Source: Kiritimatiellia bacterium
Lineage (GTDB): Bacteria; Verrucomicrobiota; Kiritimatiellia; RFP12; DVOR01
NCBI GenBank assembly: GCA_017558005.1
Contig: JAFYWN010000023.1
Location: 1 to 64,000 of the forward strand
Direction: 5' to 3'
Length of the DNA stretch: 64,000 nucleotides
In this document: positions 42,642-51,425 of the stretch, in pieces
How positions within the stretch are numbered: position 1 is the first letter of the stretch
Layout: each line of letters starts with the position of its first letter
The notes under the pieces: model-generated
The model's database searches: none
Told to the model about the DNA's origin: nothing
The model's input: only the letters and a program-made list of their open reading frames with translations
Made by a program: the position numbers and the translations under genes

Positions 42642-43415
42642 ATGGGTTGCCTCGGACAATTTATCCTCTTCTTTTTGGTGATTCCCTTCGTGTGGAATCA
42701 CCTCATTGCGCCGCTCTTCTTCAAGCAGCAGCGTCCCGAAGCGCCGGATGACACGTGGGGCAACTTTGGTGGACGTTCACCCAAAGAGCACTACTTATCG
42801 CTCTTAATGCCCCTTTTGGCAAAGATTGCCAAGGCAGATGGTCGTATTACCGAGAGCGAAATCTCACACATCGAAACCATCTTCGCCGAACTGCGCCTCA
42901 CTCGCGAGGAACGGCTCTTTGCCCAACAACGCTTCACCGAAGCGAAGCACTCGGCGCGCCGCTTTGAAGCCTATGCGAGCATTTTTGCGCAAGCCAACTA
43001 TGACTTTGAGGTGCGTCTAATCACCTTTAAGTTTATGGTGCGCGTGGCAGGTAGCGATGGAGCGCTCAGCGAACAAGAACGTCAGATGCTGGCTTACGCA
43101 GGCCTCCTTTTCGGCATCCCGCGCAACATCATTGTTGAATTGCTCCGCACACTTGGTGGCGCAAGCGGTTCGAGTGGCAATTACCGTTCGCGCCAACAGT
43201 GGACTGCCTCGCCTTCGCAACGCGAACAAGATTTGGCGTTGCTCGGGCTCAAGAAAAATGCCTCTGCCGAAGAGATTAAAAAGGCCTATCGACAGAAGGT
43301 TAAAGAACTCCATCCCGATCGTCTGCAGGCACAAGGCCTCCCCGAAGCCATGCTCAAAGAGGCGACCGAACGTATGGCCGCCATCAATGCGGCATATGAC
43401 AGACTCACAAAGTAA
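42642..43415 (+). CDS. DjlA-like TerB/DnaJ membrane co-chaperone
   Basis: 257 aa. A hydrophobic N-terminal helix (CLGQFILFFLVIPFVWNHL) anchors it to the inner membrane. A TerB-like helical domain follows (~50-165: LLAKIAKADGRITESEISHI, and VAGSDGALSEQERQML). A C-terminal J domain (~195-257) has DLALLGLKKNASAEEIKKAY with the HPD motif in KELHPDRLQ. This is the DjlA architecture, which stimulates DnaK at the membrane. It begins directly at the prfA stop codon, so both are cotranscribed. Confidence 0.88.
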   Translation: MGCLGQFILFFLVIPFVWNHLIAPLFFKQQRPEAPDDTWGNFGGRSPKEHYLSLLMPLLAKIAKADGRITESEISHIETIFAELRLTREERLFAQQRFTEAKHSARRFEAYASIFAQANYDFEVRLITFKFMVRVAGSDGALSEQERQMLAYAGLLFGIPRNIIVELLRTLGGASGSSGNYRSRQQWTASPSQREQDLALLGLKKNASAEEIKKAYRQKVKELHPDRLQAQGLPEAMLKEATERMAAINAAYDRLTK

Positions 43416-43428
43416 CGGTCAATTACGG

Positions 43429-43455
43429 TTGACAAGACTCAGATTTTGCTAAAAT
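43429..43455 (+). promoter_or_regulatory. Promoter of argF-pyrB region
   Basis: TTGACA (43429-43434), a 15-bp spacer and an extended -10 TGC-TAAAAT (43450-43455), 27 bp before the argF ATG. Confidence 0.55.
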
Positions 43456-43482
43456 AGCATTGTTTAGAAAGGTGATTATCCT

Positions 43483-44487
43483 ATGTTTAAACTGAACCAC
43501 GCGCTCCTCGGTCGCTCGTTGCTGAACATCCGTTCGCTCTCTGACGACGAGTTAGCCTACATGGTTGATCTCGCAATCGCGTTGAAAGCCCGCCGTAAGG
43601 CTGGTATCCGTGGCGAATTACTCCGCCGCAAAAACATCGCGTTAATCTTCGAAAAGAGCTCCACCCGTACCCGCAACTCTGCGGCCATCGCCGTGCGTGA
43701 CGAAGGCGGCCATGCGGAATTCTTGACGGGCCAGGCTACGCACTTCGGCGCAAAGGAATCCGTTGCCGACTCCGCACGCGTGCTCGGTCGTCTCTTTGAT
43801 GGTATTCTCTTCCGCGGTTATGCCCAGAGCACCGTGGAAACCCTCGCTGCACGTTCTGGCGTGCCGGTGTGGAATGGTCTCACCGACGAAAGCCACCCCA
43901 CGCAGTTCTTGGCCGATATGATGACCATGCGCGAAGCATTCGGCGACGTGAAGGGTAAGACCATGGCCTATGTGGGCGACGGTCGCAACAATGTGGCCAA
44001 CTCCCTCATGATGGGATGCGCTAAGGCAGGCATCAATTTCGTCAATGTCACCCCACGTGAACTCTTCCCCTGCGAAGCCCTCGTGGAAGAAGCCCGCGCT
44101 ATCGCCGCACGCAATGGGTGCGAAGTGCGCGTAGAAACCGACCCTGTGACGGGCGTGAAGGGCGCCAATGTGCTCTACACCGACGTCTGGGTGAGCATGG
44201 GTGAAGAAGACAAGAAGGCCGAGCGCCTCGCCTTGTTGCGCCCCTACCAAATCAATATGCCGCTTTGTGAAGCGACGGGCAATCTCGGTGGCGAGTTAAT
44301 CTTCCTCCACTGCTTGCCCGCATTCCACGACAACAACACCGAAGTCTCTCGTGAGACCGGCGCACTCGAAGTCACTGACGACGTCTTCGAATCCACTTTC
44401 TCCAAGGTTTTCGACGAAGCAGAAAACCGCATGCACACCATTAAGGCGCTTTACGTCTCCGCGCTCTGCGAAGAAGCCGCCTTTTAA
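43483..44487 (+). CDS. argF: Ornithine carbamoyltransferase
   Basis: 334 aa. FEKSSTRTRNSAA carries the carbamoyl-phosphate STRTR loop, HPTQFLADMMTM the second site, and VSMGEED with HCLPAFHD the ornithine-specific loop and HCLP motif. It converts ornithine and carbamoyl phosphate to citrulline. AAAGG lies ahead of the ATG. Its neighbour is a second carbamoyltransferase, pyrB, 20 bp downstream; together they draw on the same carbamoyl-phosphate pool for arginine and pyrimidine synthesis. Confidence 0.95.
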   Translation: MFKLNHALLGRSLLNIRSLSDDELAYMVDLAIALKARRKAGIRGELLRRKNIALIFEKSSTRTRNSAAIAVRDEGGHAEFLTGQATHFGAKESVADSARVLGRLFDGILFRGYAQSTVETLAARSGVPVWNGLTDESHPTQFLADMMTMREAFGDVKGKTMAYVGDGRNNVANSLMMGCAKAGINFVNVTPRELFPCEALVEEARAIAARNGCEVRVETDPVTGVKGANVLYTDVWVSMGEEDKKAERLALLRPYQINMPLCEATGNLGGELIFLHCLPAFHDNNTEVSRETGALEVTDDVFESTFSKVFDEAENRMHTIKALYVSALCEEAAF

Positions 44488-44507
44488 CCCGCCCTCGGAG
44501 GCAAACA

Positions 44508-45599
44508 ATGAATGTGAAAGACATCACCACCATCAAATGGGAAGACTTTGAAGCCCTCCCGAAACAAGAGAAGGCTCCTTATCTCATGCAGAAGGATGGG
44601 ATGCCCTTTCACACGCTCTTTGCCCAACAGTTTGACCGGCCTCTCCTTGAGCGCCTCTGCGCCTTCGCCACACGCATTCGCCGCATTGCGAAGACCCGCG
44701 AAGGCGCGCTCTTCTTGAGTTCGCTACTCTCGCATAAGCGTGCGATGCTCTACTTTTCGCAACCCAGCTCCCGCACCTTCCTCTCACACCTTTCTGCGTG
44801 CGAGATTTTGGGCATGCGCACGGGTTCTGTGCGTGACGCGGCGACGAGTTCCGAACTCAAGGGCGAGAGTAAAGAGGACTCTGTGCGCACCTTCTCCTCT
44901 TACTTTGACCTCGTGATTATGCGTTCGCCAGACAAGGGTCTCGCCGAACGCGTCGCTTGGGTCTTGGGCAACTCCGAACGTAACGTCCCCCTTATCAATG
45001 CTGGCTCGGGCAAGGATCAGCACCCCACGCAGGCCTTGCTTGACATCTACACCCTGCACCGTTCCTTTGAAACGCAAGGTGGCATTGATGGCAAGACGGT
45101 GGTCTTTGTGGGGGACTTGTTGCGTGGGCGTACGGTGCGTTCGCTCGCCTTCCTCTTGACGCGTTTTGAAAATGTGCGTCAAGTCTTCGTGGCCCCGAAG
45201 GAACTGCAGATTAAGCCCGATATCTTGAAGATTCTTGATGCGCACAATGTGAAGTACGAACTCTCCGACGATTTGGCACGTTGGCTACCCGAAGCAGATG
45301 CCGTTTACATGACGCGCATTCAGGATGAATGGGACAAGGCAAACGGCGAATCGGCGAAGATTGACACCTCTGCCTTCAAGCTTGGCGCAGAACAGGTCGC
45401 CACCATGAAGCCTGGCGCGGCCATCTTGCACCCCTTGCCGCGTCGCGATGAAATCTCCACCGATGTTGATACCGACCCGCGCGCAAAGTATTGGCGTCAG
45501 ATGCGTAACGGTATGTGGATTCGTACCGCACTCATTGCCGCAACGTTCGGATGCGAAGCGGTCATCAATGACTACTACACCGCGCACCTTAGCCGTTGA
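44508..45599 (+). CDS. pyrB: Aspartate carbamoyltransferase, long-type
   Basis: 363 aa, longer than the usual ~305. It has the carbamoyl-phosphate loop in the form FSQPSSRTFLSHLSA (S-S-R-T in place of S-T-R-T), the KGES 80s loop, DQHPTQALLDIYTLH, and HPLPRRDEI, which is specific to ATCases. The extra length is in an N-terminal ~45-residue extension. It catalyses the committed pyrimidine step. GGAGG lies about ten bases upstream. The stop overlaps the region just before rnhC. No pyrI-like regulatory chain is adjacent. Confidence 0.88.
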   Translation: MNVKDITTIKWEDFEALPKQEKAPYLMQKDGMPFHTLFAQQFDRPLLERLCAFATRIRRIAKTREGALFLSSLLSHKRAMLYFSQPSSRTFLSHLSACEILGMRTGSVRDAATSSELKGESKEDSVRTFSSYFDLVIMRSPDKGLAERVAWVLGNSERNVPLINAGSGKDQHPTQALLDIYTLHRSFETQGGIDGKTVVFVGDLLRGRTVRSLAFLLTRFENVRQVFVAPKELQIKPDILKILDAHNVKYELSDDLARWLPEADAVYMTRIQDEWDKANGESAKIDTSAFKLGAEQVATMKPGAAILHPLPRRDEISTDVDTDPRAKYWRQMRNGMWIRTALIAATFGCEAVINDYYTAHLSR

Positions 45600-45607
45600 T
45601 CACGGGT

Positions 45608-46570
45608 ATGGAACCGAAAAATCTCTTCACCTACACCCTCACCGCTGAGCAGGCGGCGGCCCTTGAGATGGTCACTGAAGGCATGAACTCGCTCCAACGC
45701 GTTCAAGTGCCTTACACCTCCCTCGCCCTGAAGGGCAAACACTTAACCATCAATCTTTACACCTCTGGCAAACTCGTTGTACAGGGGAAAGAGGCGCAGG
45801 ACTTCGTGCTCTTTACGTTGGAACCGCTCGTCCTTGGCGCGGCAACGGTAGGCTATGAAGAGGTGCTTGACCCCAAGATGTTTGCGCCGCACATGGGGTC
45901 GGACGAAAGTGGCAAGGGCGACATCTTTGGTCCGCTCATTACCGTCGCCGCTTTCATTGACGAAACCACGGGCAAAAAGCTCGCAGACTTGGGCATTCGC
46001 GACTCAAAGACCATCGCGGATAGCAAGATTACCGTGCTCGCCGCAGAGACACGCAAAATCCTCGGTCGCAATAATTGCGCCTTTGTCCTGCTCCGCCCGC
46101 AGACGTATAATCGCGTGTACAACAAGATTGCCAACCTCAATCGTCTCTTGGCATGGTGCCATGCCCGTGCCATTGAAACCTTGGCCGAGCAGCGTCCCGA
46201 CTGTCCACGTGCCGTCATTGACCAATTTGCCAAGACGGAAGCCACGATTAACCGCGCCCTCATGCCGCGCGGGAAGAAGTTGATTATCGAGCAAATGCAC
46301 AAGGCCGAACGCGATATTGCCGTGGCGGCCGCCTCCGTGCTTGCACGCGACGTCTTCATCAAGGAGATGAAAAAGCTCTCCGAAGCCGTCGGGGTGGAAC
46401 TCCCCAAGGGCGCTGGCCCGAAGATTCCCGAAACATTGTCTACCCTTTTGAAGACGAAAGGCCCCGAGGTGTTGCCTCAGGTCGCGAAGTGTCACTTTAA
46501 GACGATTGATGAAGCGCTCACCAAACACGGCTTCACGCGCGATGATTTACCGGCCGATACAGAGGCCTAA
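45608..46570 (+). CDS. rnhC: Ribonuclease HIII
   Basis: 320 aa from ATG 45608. The N-terminal ~85 residues form a TBP-like substrate-binding domain seen in RNase HIII, and the catalytic part starts with GSDESGKGDIFGPL (Asp-Glu of the DEDD set). DSKTIADSKI and AERDIAVAAASVLARDVFI contribute the later residues. It removes RNA from RNA-DNA hybrids. Begins nine bases after the pyrB stop. Confidence 0.92.
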   Translation: MEPKNLFTYTLTAEQAAALEMVTEGMNSLQRVQVPYTSLALKGKHLTINLYTSGKLVVQGKEAQDFVLFTLEPLVLGAATVGYEEVLDPKMFAPHMGSDESGKGDIFGPLITVAAFIDETTGKKLADLGIRDSKTIADSKITVLAAETRKILGRNNCAFVLLRPQTYNRVYNKIANLNRLLAWCHARAIETLAEQRPDCPRAVIDQFAKTEATINRALMPRGKKLIIEQMHKAERDIAVAAASVLARDVFIKEMKKLSEAVGVELPKGAGPKIPETLSTLLKTKGPEVLPQVAKCHFKTIDEALTKHGFTRDDLPADTEA

Positions 46571-46609
46571 TGGCCCTTTCTCTACTGCCTCCCACCGGAG
46601 TCCGCTCCC

Positions 46610-47902
46610 ATGACACAGACTATTTCCCCGCGTTCTTGTCCATTAACTGGCACTTATCGCCCCGAAGGCGACAAGTCCCTCTCCCACCGTGCACTCCTCT
46701 TTGCCTCGTTAGCAGAGGGTGAAAGCACGATTCGACGCTTCTTAATCGGCGGCGTGACGCGGGCGATGTTGCGTTGCTTGCGCGCCTTGGGGGTGGAATG
46801 GACATTGGATGAGGAGTCGCATGTGCTCAAGGTTAAGGGCGTCGGCCTCAAAGGCTTTAAGACGCCCGATGCGCCCTTGGACTGCGGCAACTCTGCGACC
46901 ACCTTCCGTTTGCTCGCAGGTGCAGTGGCGGCCGCGGGCATTGAATGCACATTAGATGGCTCTGAAGGTCTCCGCAAGCGCCCGATGGCGCGTATCATTG
47001 AACCCCTGCGCATCCTTGGCGCAGAGGTGGAGTCGGCCGACAATCGCGCGCCGCTCACCTTTAAGCCTGCGAAGATGGGCTCCATCAACTATGTATTGCC
47101 GGTGGCCTCGGCCCAAGTAAAGAGTTGCTTACTCCTCGCCGCGCTCTCGGGAAACGCCCCCAGTGCGATTTTAGAGCCTGGCCCTTCACGCGACCATACC
47201 GAACGTATGCTTGCAGCGATGAGCGCACGTGTTCGTAATTTCTCTGAGGGTTACGGCGCCGTGGTGCTCCCCCAGAGCGAACCCCTCAAGCCACTTGATA
47301 CCGAACTCGCCGGCGACATCTCCAGCGCCGCCTTCCTCATGGTCGCGGCGACCCTTTTGCCTGGAAGTGATTTCGTCTTAGAAAAGGTCGGCATCAATCC
47401 CACTCGCACTGGCATTGTAGATGCGCTTCGCGCGATGGGCGCAGAGATTACCTTTGAGAATGAAACTGAAATGGCGGGCGAACCCGTGGCCGACATTCGC
47501 ATTCGCGCCGCAAAGTCGCTCTCCGGCATCACCATCCAGGGTGATCTCGTCGTGCGTATGATTGACGAATTCCCCGCCTTTATGATTGCCGCAGCGTATG
47601 CCACGGGCGAGACCATCGTCCGTGATGCCGCCGAACTCCGCACAAAGGAGTCGGACCGCATCGCCATCATGGCGGCCAATCTTCAAGCGCTCGGCGTGGA
47701 AATTGAAGAGTATCCCGATGGCTTCCGTATCCAGGGCACTGGGAAAATTCCTGGCGGCGTAACCGTTCATGCGCAGGGCGATCACCGCATTGCGATGAGC
47801 ATGGCACTCGCCGCACTTCGTGCTGAGGCTCCAGTGGCAATTGAACATTTTGAAATGCTCAATGAATCCTTCCCGGATTTCCCTCGCGTGCTCGATCTCT
47901 AA
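46610..47902 (+). CDS. aroA: 3-phosphoshikimate 1-carboxyvinyltransferase (EPSP synthase)
   Basis: 430 aa. Motifs include GTYRPEGDKSLSHRALLFAS (PEP/Shikimate-3-P-binding), DCGNSATTFRLLAG, RPMARIIEPLRILGA, SRDHTERML and HRIAMSMALAAL. It performs the sixth step of the shikimate pathway, in aromatic amino-acid synthesis. It is 39 bp from rnhC and followed by the MATE gene after 54 bp; all read the same way, but no strong promoter or terminator separates them. Confidence 0.96.
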   Translation: MTQTISPRSCPLTGTYRPEGDKSLSHRALLFASLAEGESTIRRFLIGGVTRAMLRCLRALGVEWTLDEESHVLKVKGVGLKGFKTPDAPLDCGNSATTFRLLAGAVAAAGIECTLDGSEGLRKRPMARIIEPLRILGAEVESADNRAPLTFKPAKMGSINYVLPVASAQVKSCLLLAALSGNAPSAILEPGPSRDHTERMLAAMSARVRNFSEGYGAVVLPQSEPLKPLDTELAGDISSAAFLMVAATLLPGSDFVLEKVGINPTRTGIVDALRAMGAEITFENETEMAGEPVADIRIRAAKSLSGITIQGDLVVRMIDEFPAFMIAAAYATGETIVRDAAELRTKESDRIAIMAANLQALGVEIEEYPDGFRIQGTGKIPGGVTVHAQGDHRIAMSMALAALRAEAPVAIEHFEMLNESFPDFPRVLDL

Positions 47903-47956
47903 TGTGGTCGCACGCTACAGTGCGCCCCACCCTTTCACCTCTTTTCGAAACGCACG

Positions 47957-49333
47957 ATGACCACTCTCCCTGCACCTTCTGAGAAGACTGCCACCTATCG
48001 TGAGTGTCTCTCCGTCGCATGGCCGTTAGTCTTGGCGATGACGGGTAATGCGCTCATGATGTTTGCCGACCGCATCTTCCTCTCACGTCATAGCGCCATC
48101 AATATCCAAGCCGCCCTGCCCGCGGGACTGATGTCCTTTATGGTGCTCGCGTTCTTACAGAATATTGTGCTCTATTCGGGCACCTTCGTGGCGCAATTCT
48201 CTGGCGCAGGCTCACGCGCCGCTTGTGCGCGTGCCACCGCACAGGGATTGTGGCTGGCCATTCTCTGCATTCCCCTGCTCCTGCTCTCCATTCCCCTCGG
48301 CTACTGGCTCTTTGACGTTGTAGGGCACGCACCCGAAGTGATTGTCGCCGAACGGAGCTACTACCTCACCCTGACGCTCGGCAGCTTTTTCATTCCCTTT
48401 GGCGCTGCCTTCTCTGGCTTCTTTACGGGGCGTGGCTATACACGCCTCGTGATGATTGCCAATATCATTGGCAATGCTGTAAATGTCGCCCTGGACCCGC
48501 TCTTCATTTGGGGATGGGGACCCATTCCAGAACTGGGCATCGTCGGCGCAGGTATTGCCACGGCATTGGGCCAAATCGTAATTACCGCGATCCTCGGCAT
48601 CGCGATGTTGCGTGAGAAACACTTTTCCACCTCGTACCGCCGAAAAGTGGCCTTCGCGATGAAGCTTCCTATGATGCTGCGCATTATCCGTTATGGCGTG
48701 CCGAGTGGGAGCCATGTCCTGTTGGATATTTCCACCTTTACCGTCTTCGTCTTTCTCACTGGAAAACTCGACGCACTGAGCTTTGCGGTGAGCAATATTG
48801 TCCTCTCCATCAACCACCTCATCTTCGCCCCGCTCATGGGCATCGCCATGGCCGCCTCTGTATTGGTGGGCCAACGCATCGGCGCGAAAGATTTCGCAGG
48901 GGCCACGCGCGCAGGGCGACGTTGCGTAACCATTGGCTTAGCTTATGTCTTCCTAATGGTTGCCATTATTGGTACCTTCCACGAAGAGATGTTGCGCTTC
49001 TTCTATGCGAGCAACTCTCCCTTCGCCTATGCAGACTACCTTCACGTGGGCAAAATGCTCACCGTCATCTTCCTCGCGTGGGCCGCAGGAGATGCCTTCA
49101 ATATCATCTTAGGGGGCGCTCTCAAGGGCGCGGGCGACACTCGCTTTGTAATGTGGATTATCGGAATCATCTCTTGTGTCTTATGGTTGCCCGCCGTCTT
49201 CATCTGCTACTCCTTAGGCTGCAACATCGTCACCCTTTGGTGGACGATGCCGGGCTACGTCTTTGTTGCGGCAGGCACCTTCGCTTGGCGCTTCTTTAGA
49301 GGTGACTGGAAACAACACAATCTCATCCACTAA
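47957..49333 (+). CDS. MATE family efflux transporter
   Basis: 458 aa with twelve predicted membrane helices. VAWPLVLAMTGNALMMFADR, MSFMVLAFLQNIVLYSGTFV, and in the second half SNIVLSINHLIFAPLMG and GDAFNIILGGALKGAGDTRF are typical of the NorM/DinF-type MATE branch. It would exchange Na+ or H+ for drugs or metabolites. It is followed by a lipoprotein gene after two bases (TAA CC ATG), so they are likely coupled. The ligand is not deducible. Confidence 0.9.
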   Translation: MTTLPAPSEKTATYRECLSVAWPLVLAMTGNALMMFADRIFLSRHSAINIQAALPAGLMSFMVLAFLQNIVLYSGTFVAQFSGAGSRAACARATAQGLWLAILCIPLLLLSIPLGYWLFDVVGHAPEVIVAERSYYLTLTLGSFFIPFGAAFSGFFTGRGYTRLVMIANIIGNAVNVALDPLFIWGWGPIPELGIVGAGIATALGQIVITAILGIAMLREKHFSTSYRRKVAFAMKLPMMLRIIRYGVPSGSHVLLDISTFTVFVFLTGKLDALSFAVSNIVLSINHLIFAPLMGIAMAASVLVGQRIGAKDFAGATRAGRRCVTIGLAYVFLMVAIIGTFHEEMLRFFYASNSPFAYADYLHVGKMLTVIFLAWAAGDAFNIILGGALKGAGDTRFVMWIIGIISCVLWLPAVFICYSLGCNIVTLWWTMPGYVFVAAGTFAWRFFRGDWKQHNLIH

Positions 49334-49335
49334 CC

Positions 49336-49755
49336 ATGCGCCGCCAACTCCTCGCGCTTCTTCTTCCCTTGCTCCTTCTCGTGGGGTGTCGCACTCTCTT
49401 GCCGCCGCCGCCCCCAAAAATTGCTTGGGGCTACACGCGTGAGCATCCTCTCCCGATGCCCTCTGTGTTGACTTCGGTAGAGTACATCGATCGCTTGCGT
49501 AATCTTGACGGCTCTACGCCGCAGTGGCGCCGCGTTGGCGCCGAACATATCCCCGTACCGATTGATCCCGAGCCCTGTGGACATCAAACCCGTCTTGATC
49601 GCTTCCGCGCGTGGTTAGGCATGGAGCGCACCCCTGGCACCATCTTAGATCGTTACGAACTCCACACCCCGCACGGCACCATCACCCTCTGGGTCAATCC
49701 CTATGCCGGCCACTACCCCGACGAACCGCCCCAAAACTTCATCCTCGCGCCCTAA
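49336..49755 (+). CDS. Small Pro-rich lipoprotein of unknown function
   Basis: 139 aa. The signal peptide has RRQLLALLLPLLLLVGC (Cys at residue 18), then RTLLPPPPPK, a Pro-rich linker for crossing space near the outer membrane. The remaining ~110 residues show no domain I recognise. The start, two bases after the MATE stop, suggests cotranscription. Nothing ties it to transport directly. Confidence 0.78.
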   Translation: MRRQLLALLLPLLLLVGCRTLLPPPPPKIAWGYTREHPLPMPSVLTSVEYIDRLRNLDGSTPQWRRVGAEHIPVPIDPEPCGHQTRLDRFRAWLGMERTPGTILDRYELHTPHGTITLWVNPYAGHYPDEPPQNFILAP

Positions 49756-49787
49756 TCTCTTTGCGCGCGATAATAACCCACTTCCCT

Positions 49788-49820
49788 AAAACAAAAAACG
49801 CTTGAGCGATTGCTCAAGCG
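49788..49820 (-). terminator. Terminator after tRNA-Asn genes
   Basis: A 9-bp perfect stem (49799-49807 with 49812-49820) followed on the minus strand by TTTTTTGTTTT. May also end the opposite transcript in part. Confidence 0.75.
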
Positions 49821-49826
49821 TAAAAC

Positions 49827-49901
49827 TGGCTCCGAAGGCAGGATTCGAACCTGCGACCAAGTGATTAACAGTCACCTGCGCTACCACTGCGCCACTTCGG
49901 A
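49827..49901 (-). tRNA. tRNA-Asn (GTT), copy 1
   Basis: Full cloverleaf on the minus strand: TCCGAAG/CTTCGGA acceptor, D-loop AGTGGTAG, anticodon loop CTGTTAA, T-loop TTCGAAT, encoded CCA. 75 nt. Confidence 0.97.
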
Positions 49902-49923
49902 ACAAAGTAAATTGTCTGAAAAT

Positions 49924-49998
49924 TGGCTCCGAAGGCAGGATTCGAACCTGCGACCAAGTGATTAACAGTCACCTGCGCTACCACTGCGCCACTTCGGA
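49924..49998 (-). tRNA. tRNA-Asn (GTT), copy 2
   Basis: Identical to copy 1 through the whole tRNA, 22 bp upstream on the same strand. A tandem duplication. Confidence 0.97.
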
Positions 49999-50024
49999 AC
50001 GTGGGAACCGTTTTCTAAAAAAAT

Positions 50025-50100
50025 TGGTGGCGGGTGAGGGTCACGATCCCCCGACACGCGGATTATGATTCCGCTGCTCTACCAACTGAGCTAACCCGCC
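50025..50100 (-). tRNA. tRNA-Met (CAT), elongator or Ile2 type, unusual T-loop
   Basis: GGCGGGT/ACCCGCC acceptor, D-stem GCTC, anticodon loop ATCATAA on a GCGGA/TCCGC stem, encoded CCA. It lacks the GGG/CCC pairs of initiator tRNA. The T-loop reads ATCGTGA in place of TTCRANN, so positions 54 and 58 carry A and T rather than T and A. A CAT anticodon modified to lysidine would read Ile AUA instead; sequence alone does not decide. Confidence 0.9.
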
Positions 50101-50271
50101 AAGCAGAAAACGTCGCACATTATAGCAAGGCCCCTTTTCACCCGTCAAGCACTTTTTTCATCAATTAGCAGATTTTTCCTATCGCTCATTGAAACCCACG
50201 CGTATTAACCTTCTTCGCGCGGGTAGAGAAAATGCCACAAGCCTCAGGGGGAGTCCTTTTTAAAGCGCGCC

Positions 50272-50970
50272 TCAGCGCGCTGCATGAGCCTCTTTTACGC
50301 GTTTGTTCCAGCTGATCCAGCCGTAGATGCCATTGCCGAGATACGCGCCCCACATGAGAACCATCATCGCGCCCTGCGGACTCCCGTGGTACCAACGCAA
50401 GCTCCACATCACCACCGAAACAACATCTAAGACCAACCACACCAGCCACTGTTCACGATAGCGCAACATCTGTAAAGAGAAGGCAACCACTGAAAAGACG
50501 TTTGTGAGAGCATCCAAGTCCGGCGTGTGTTGCCCCGCAATCAAGGCCAATAGCCGACCTAAGAGAAACGTCCCCGCCGCACACAAAATGGCACTAAGCA
50601 ACACCGCCCATCGGCTCATGCGACGAATTTCGAGTTGCCCATTCGCTTGAATATTCCGATACCAGAGGCAGTGCCCCACCACATTCACGGGAAGGAAGAA
50701 GAGAAGATTGAGCCCCACTTCGCCATAAAGCCCATTAAGCCACGCACTCCAAGCATAGAGAAGGATATTGATATACCCCACCCAAAAGGAGATGAGCAAC
50801 CCTTTCGCAATCAATACCACACAGAGAACGCCACTCAAAAAGGCCGCAAAGCCCAATAAATCATAGCCCGACCAAAACGAAATAAAGATAGCGATCGAAA
50901 TGAAACATCCCACCCAAATGCGTTCAAAGAGACTCCACAACGAGAGATGTTGCTTCAAAGCCAGTAGCAT
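50272..50970 (-). CDS. pnuC: Nicotinamide mononucleotide/riboside transporter PnuC-like
   Basis: 232 aa, seven to eight hydrophobic helices. SFWVGYINILLYAWSAWLNG and LYGEVGLNLLFFLPVNVVGH match the central PnuC region, as does QHTPDLDALTNVFSVVAF, where W-x-x-D..T....  is replaced by a D-A-L-T-N arrangement. In the PnuC family it brings pyridine nucleosides across the inner membrane, where they are phosphorylated. The partner gene nadR is not adjacent. fluC follows on the same strand upstream, 40 bp apart, so both could be one transcript. Confidence 0.85.
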   Translation of the reverse strand: MLLALKQHLSLWSLFERIWVGCFISIAIFISFWSGYDLLGFAAFLSGVLCVVLIAKGLLISFWVGYINILLYAWSAWLNGLYGEVGLNLLFFLPVNVVGHCLWYRNIQANGQLEIRRMSRWAVLLSAILCAAGTFLLGRLLALIAGQHTPDLDALTNVFSVVAFSLQMLRYREQWLVWLVLDVVSVVMWSLRWYHGSPQGAMMVLMWGAYLGNGIYGWISWNKRVKEAHAAR

Positions 50971-51010
50971 ACGCGCCTCCGATCTTTAATCCACTCAAAC
51001 GTCTCACGGC

Positions 51011-51385
51011 TTAACGAAAAAGGTGTTTCGCTAAACCCATCCCTGCCCCTGCTGCCAAGAGTCCCGTGACATTTTGCAACAACACATTCAATGCACATTT
51101 GCCATACTGCGCCGCTTCAAGCAACCGCACACTCTCCAAAGCAAAGCTACTAAACGTGGTAAATGCGCCCAAAAATCCAATAAAGAGCACCGGAAGATAG
51201 TCGCACGATTGAAACTTTGCGCGGCAAAGGACAAAACAAAATCCAGCAATCAATGCCCCCACGACATTGACCATGAGTGTCCCCCACGGGAAGCTTGCCG
51301 AAATCGGGCTCAACCATCGTACGCACCCATAGCGCGTCAAGGTGCCAATCGCCCCAGCCAATGCAATTAAAAGAAGTAATTTCAT
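51011..51385 (-). CDS. fluC: Fluoride channel Fluc/CrcB
   Basis: 124 aa, four helices. IALAGAIGTLTRYGCVRWL, FPWGTLMVNVVGALIAGF and GFLGAFTTFSSFALESVRLL contain the conserved G-x-x-x-R, the N-x-x-G of the second helix and the F-x-T-F-S-S-F box that lines the fluoride path. It forms dual-topology dimers that export F-. An intrinsic-terminator-like hairpin sits just ahead of the start codon (51399-51425), hinting at attenuation. I cannot find the conserved core of the crcB fluoride riboswitch. Confidence 0.95.
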   Translation of the reverse strand: MKLLLLIALAGAIGTLTRYGCVRWLSPISASFPWGTLMVNVVGALIAGFCFVLCRAKFQSCDYLPVLFIGFLGAFTTFSSFALESVRLLEAAQYGKCALNVLLQNVTGLLAAGAGMGLAKHLFR

Positions 51386-51398
51386 GCCACTCCTAAAA

Positions 51399-51425
51399 CA
51401 AAAAAAGACGAGCCAACGCTCGCCT
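51399..51425 (-). terminator. Terminator-like hairpin in the fluC leader
   Basis: On the minus strand a GGCGAGC/GCTCGTC stem with 4-nt loop (51418-51424 with 51407-51413), then a run of seven T, 14 bases before the fluC ATG. In this place it can act as an attenuator or stop a read-through transcript. Confidence 0.6.
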
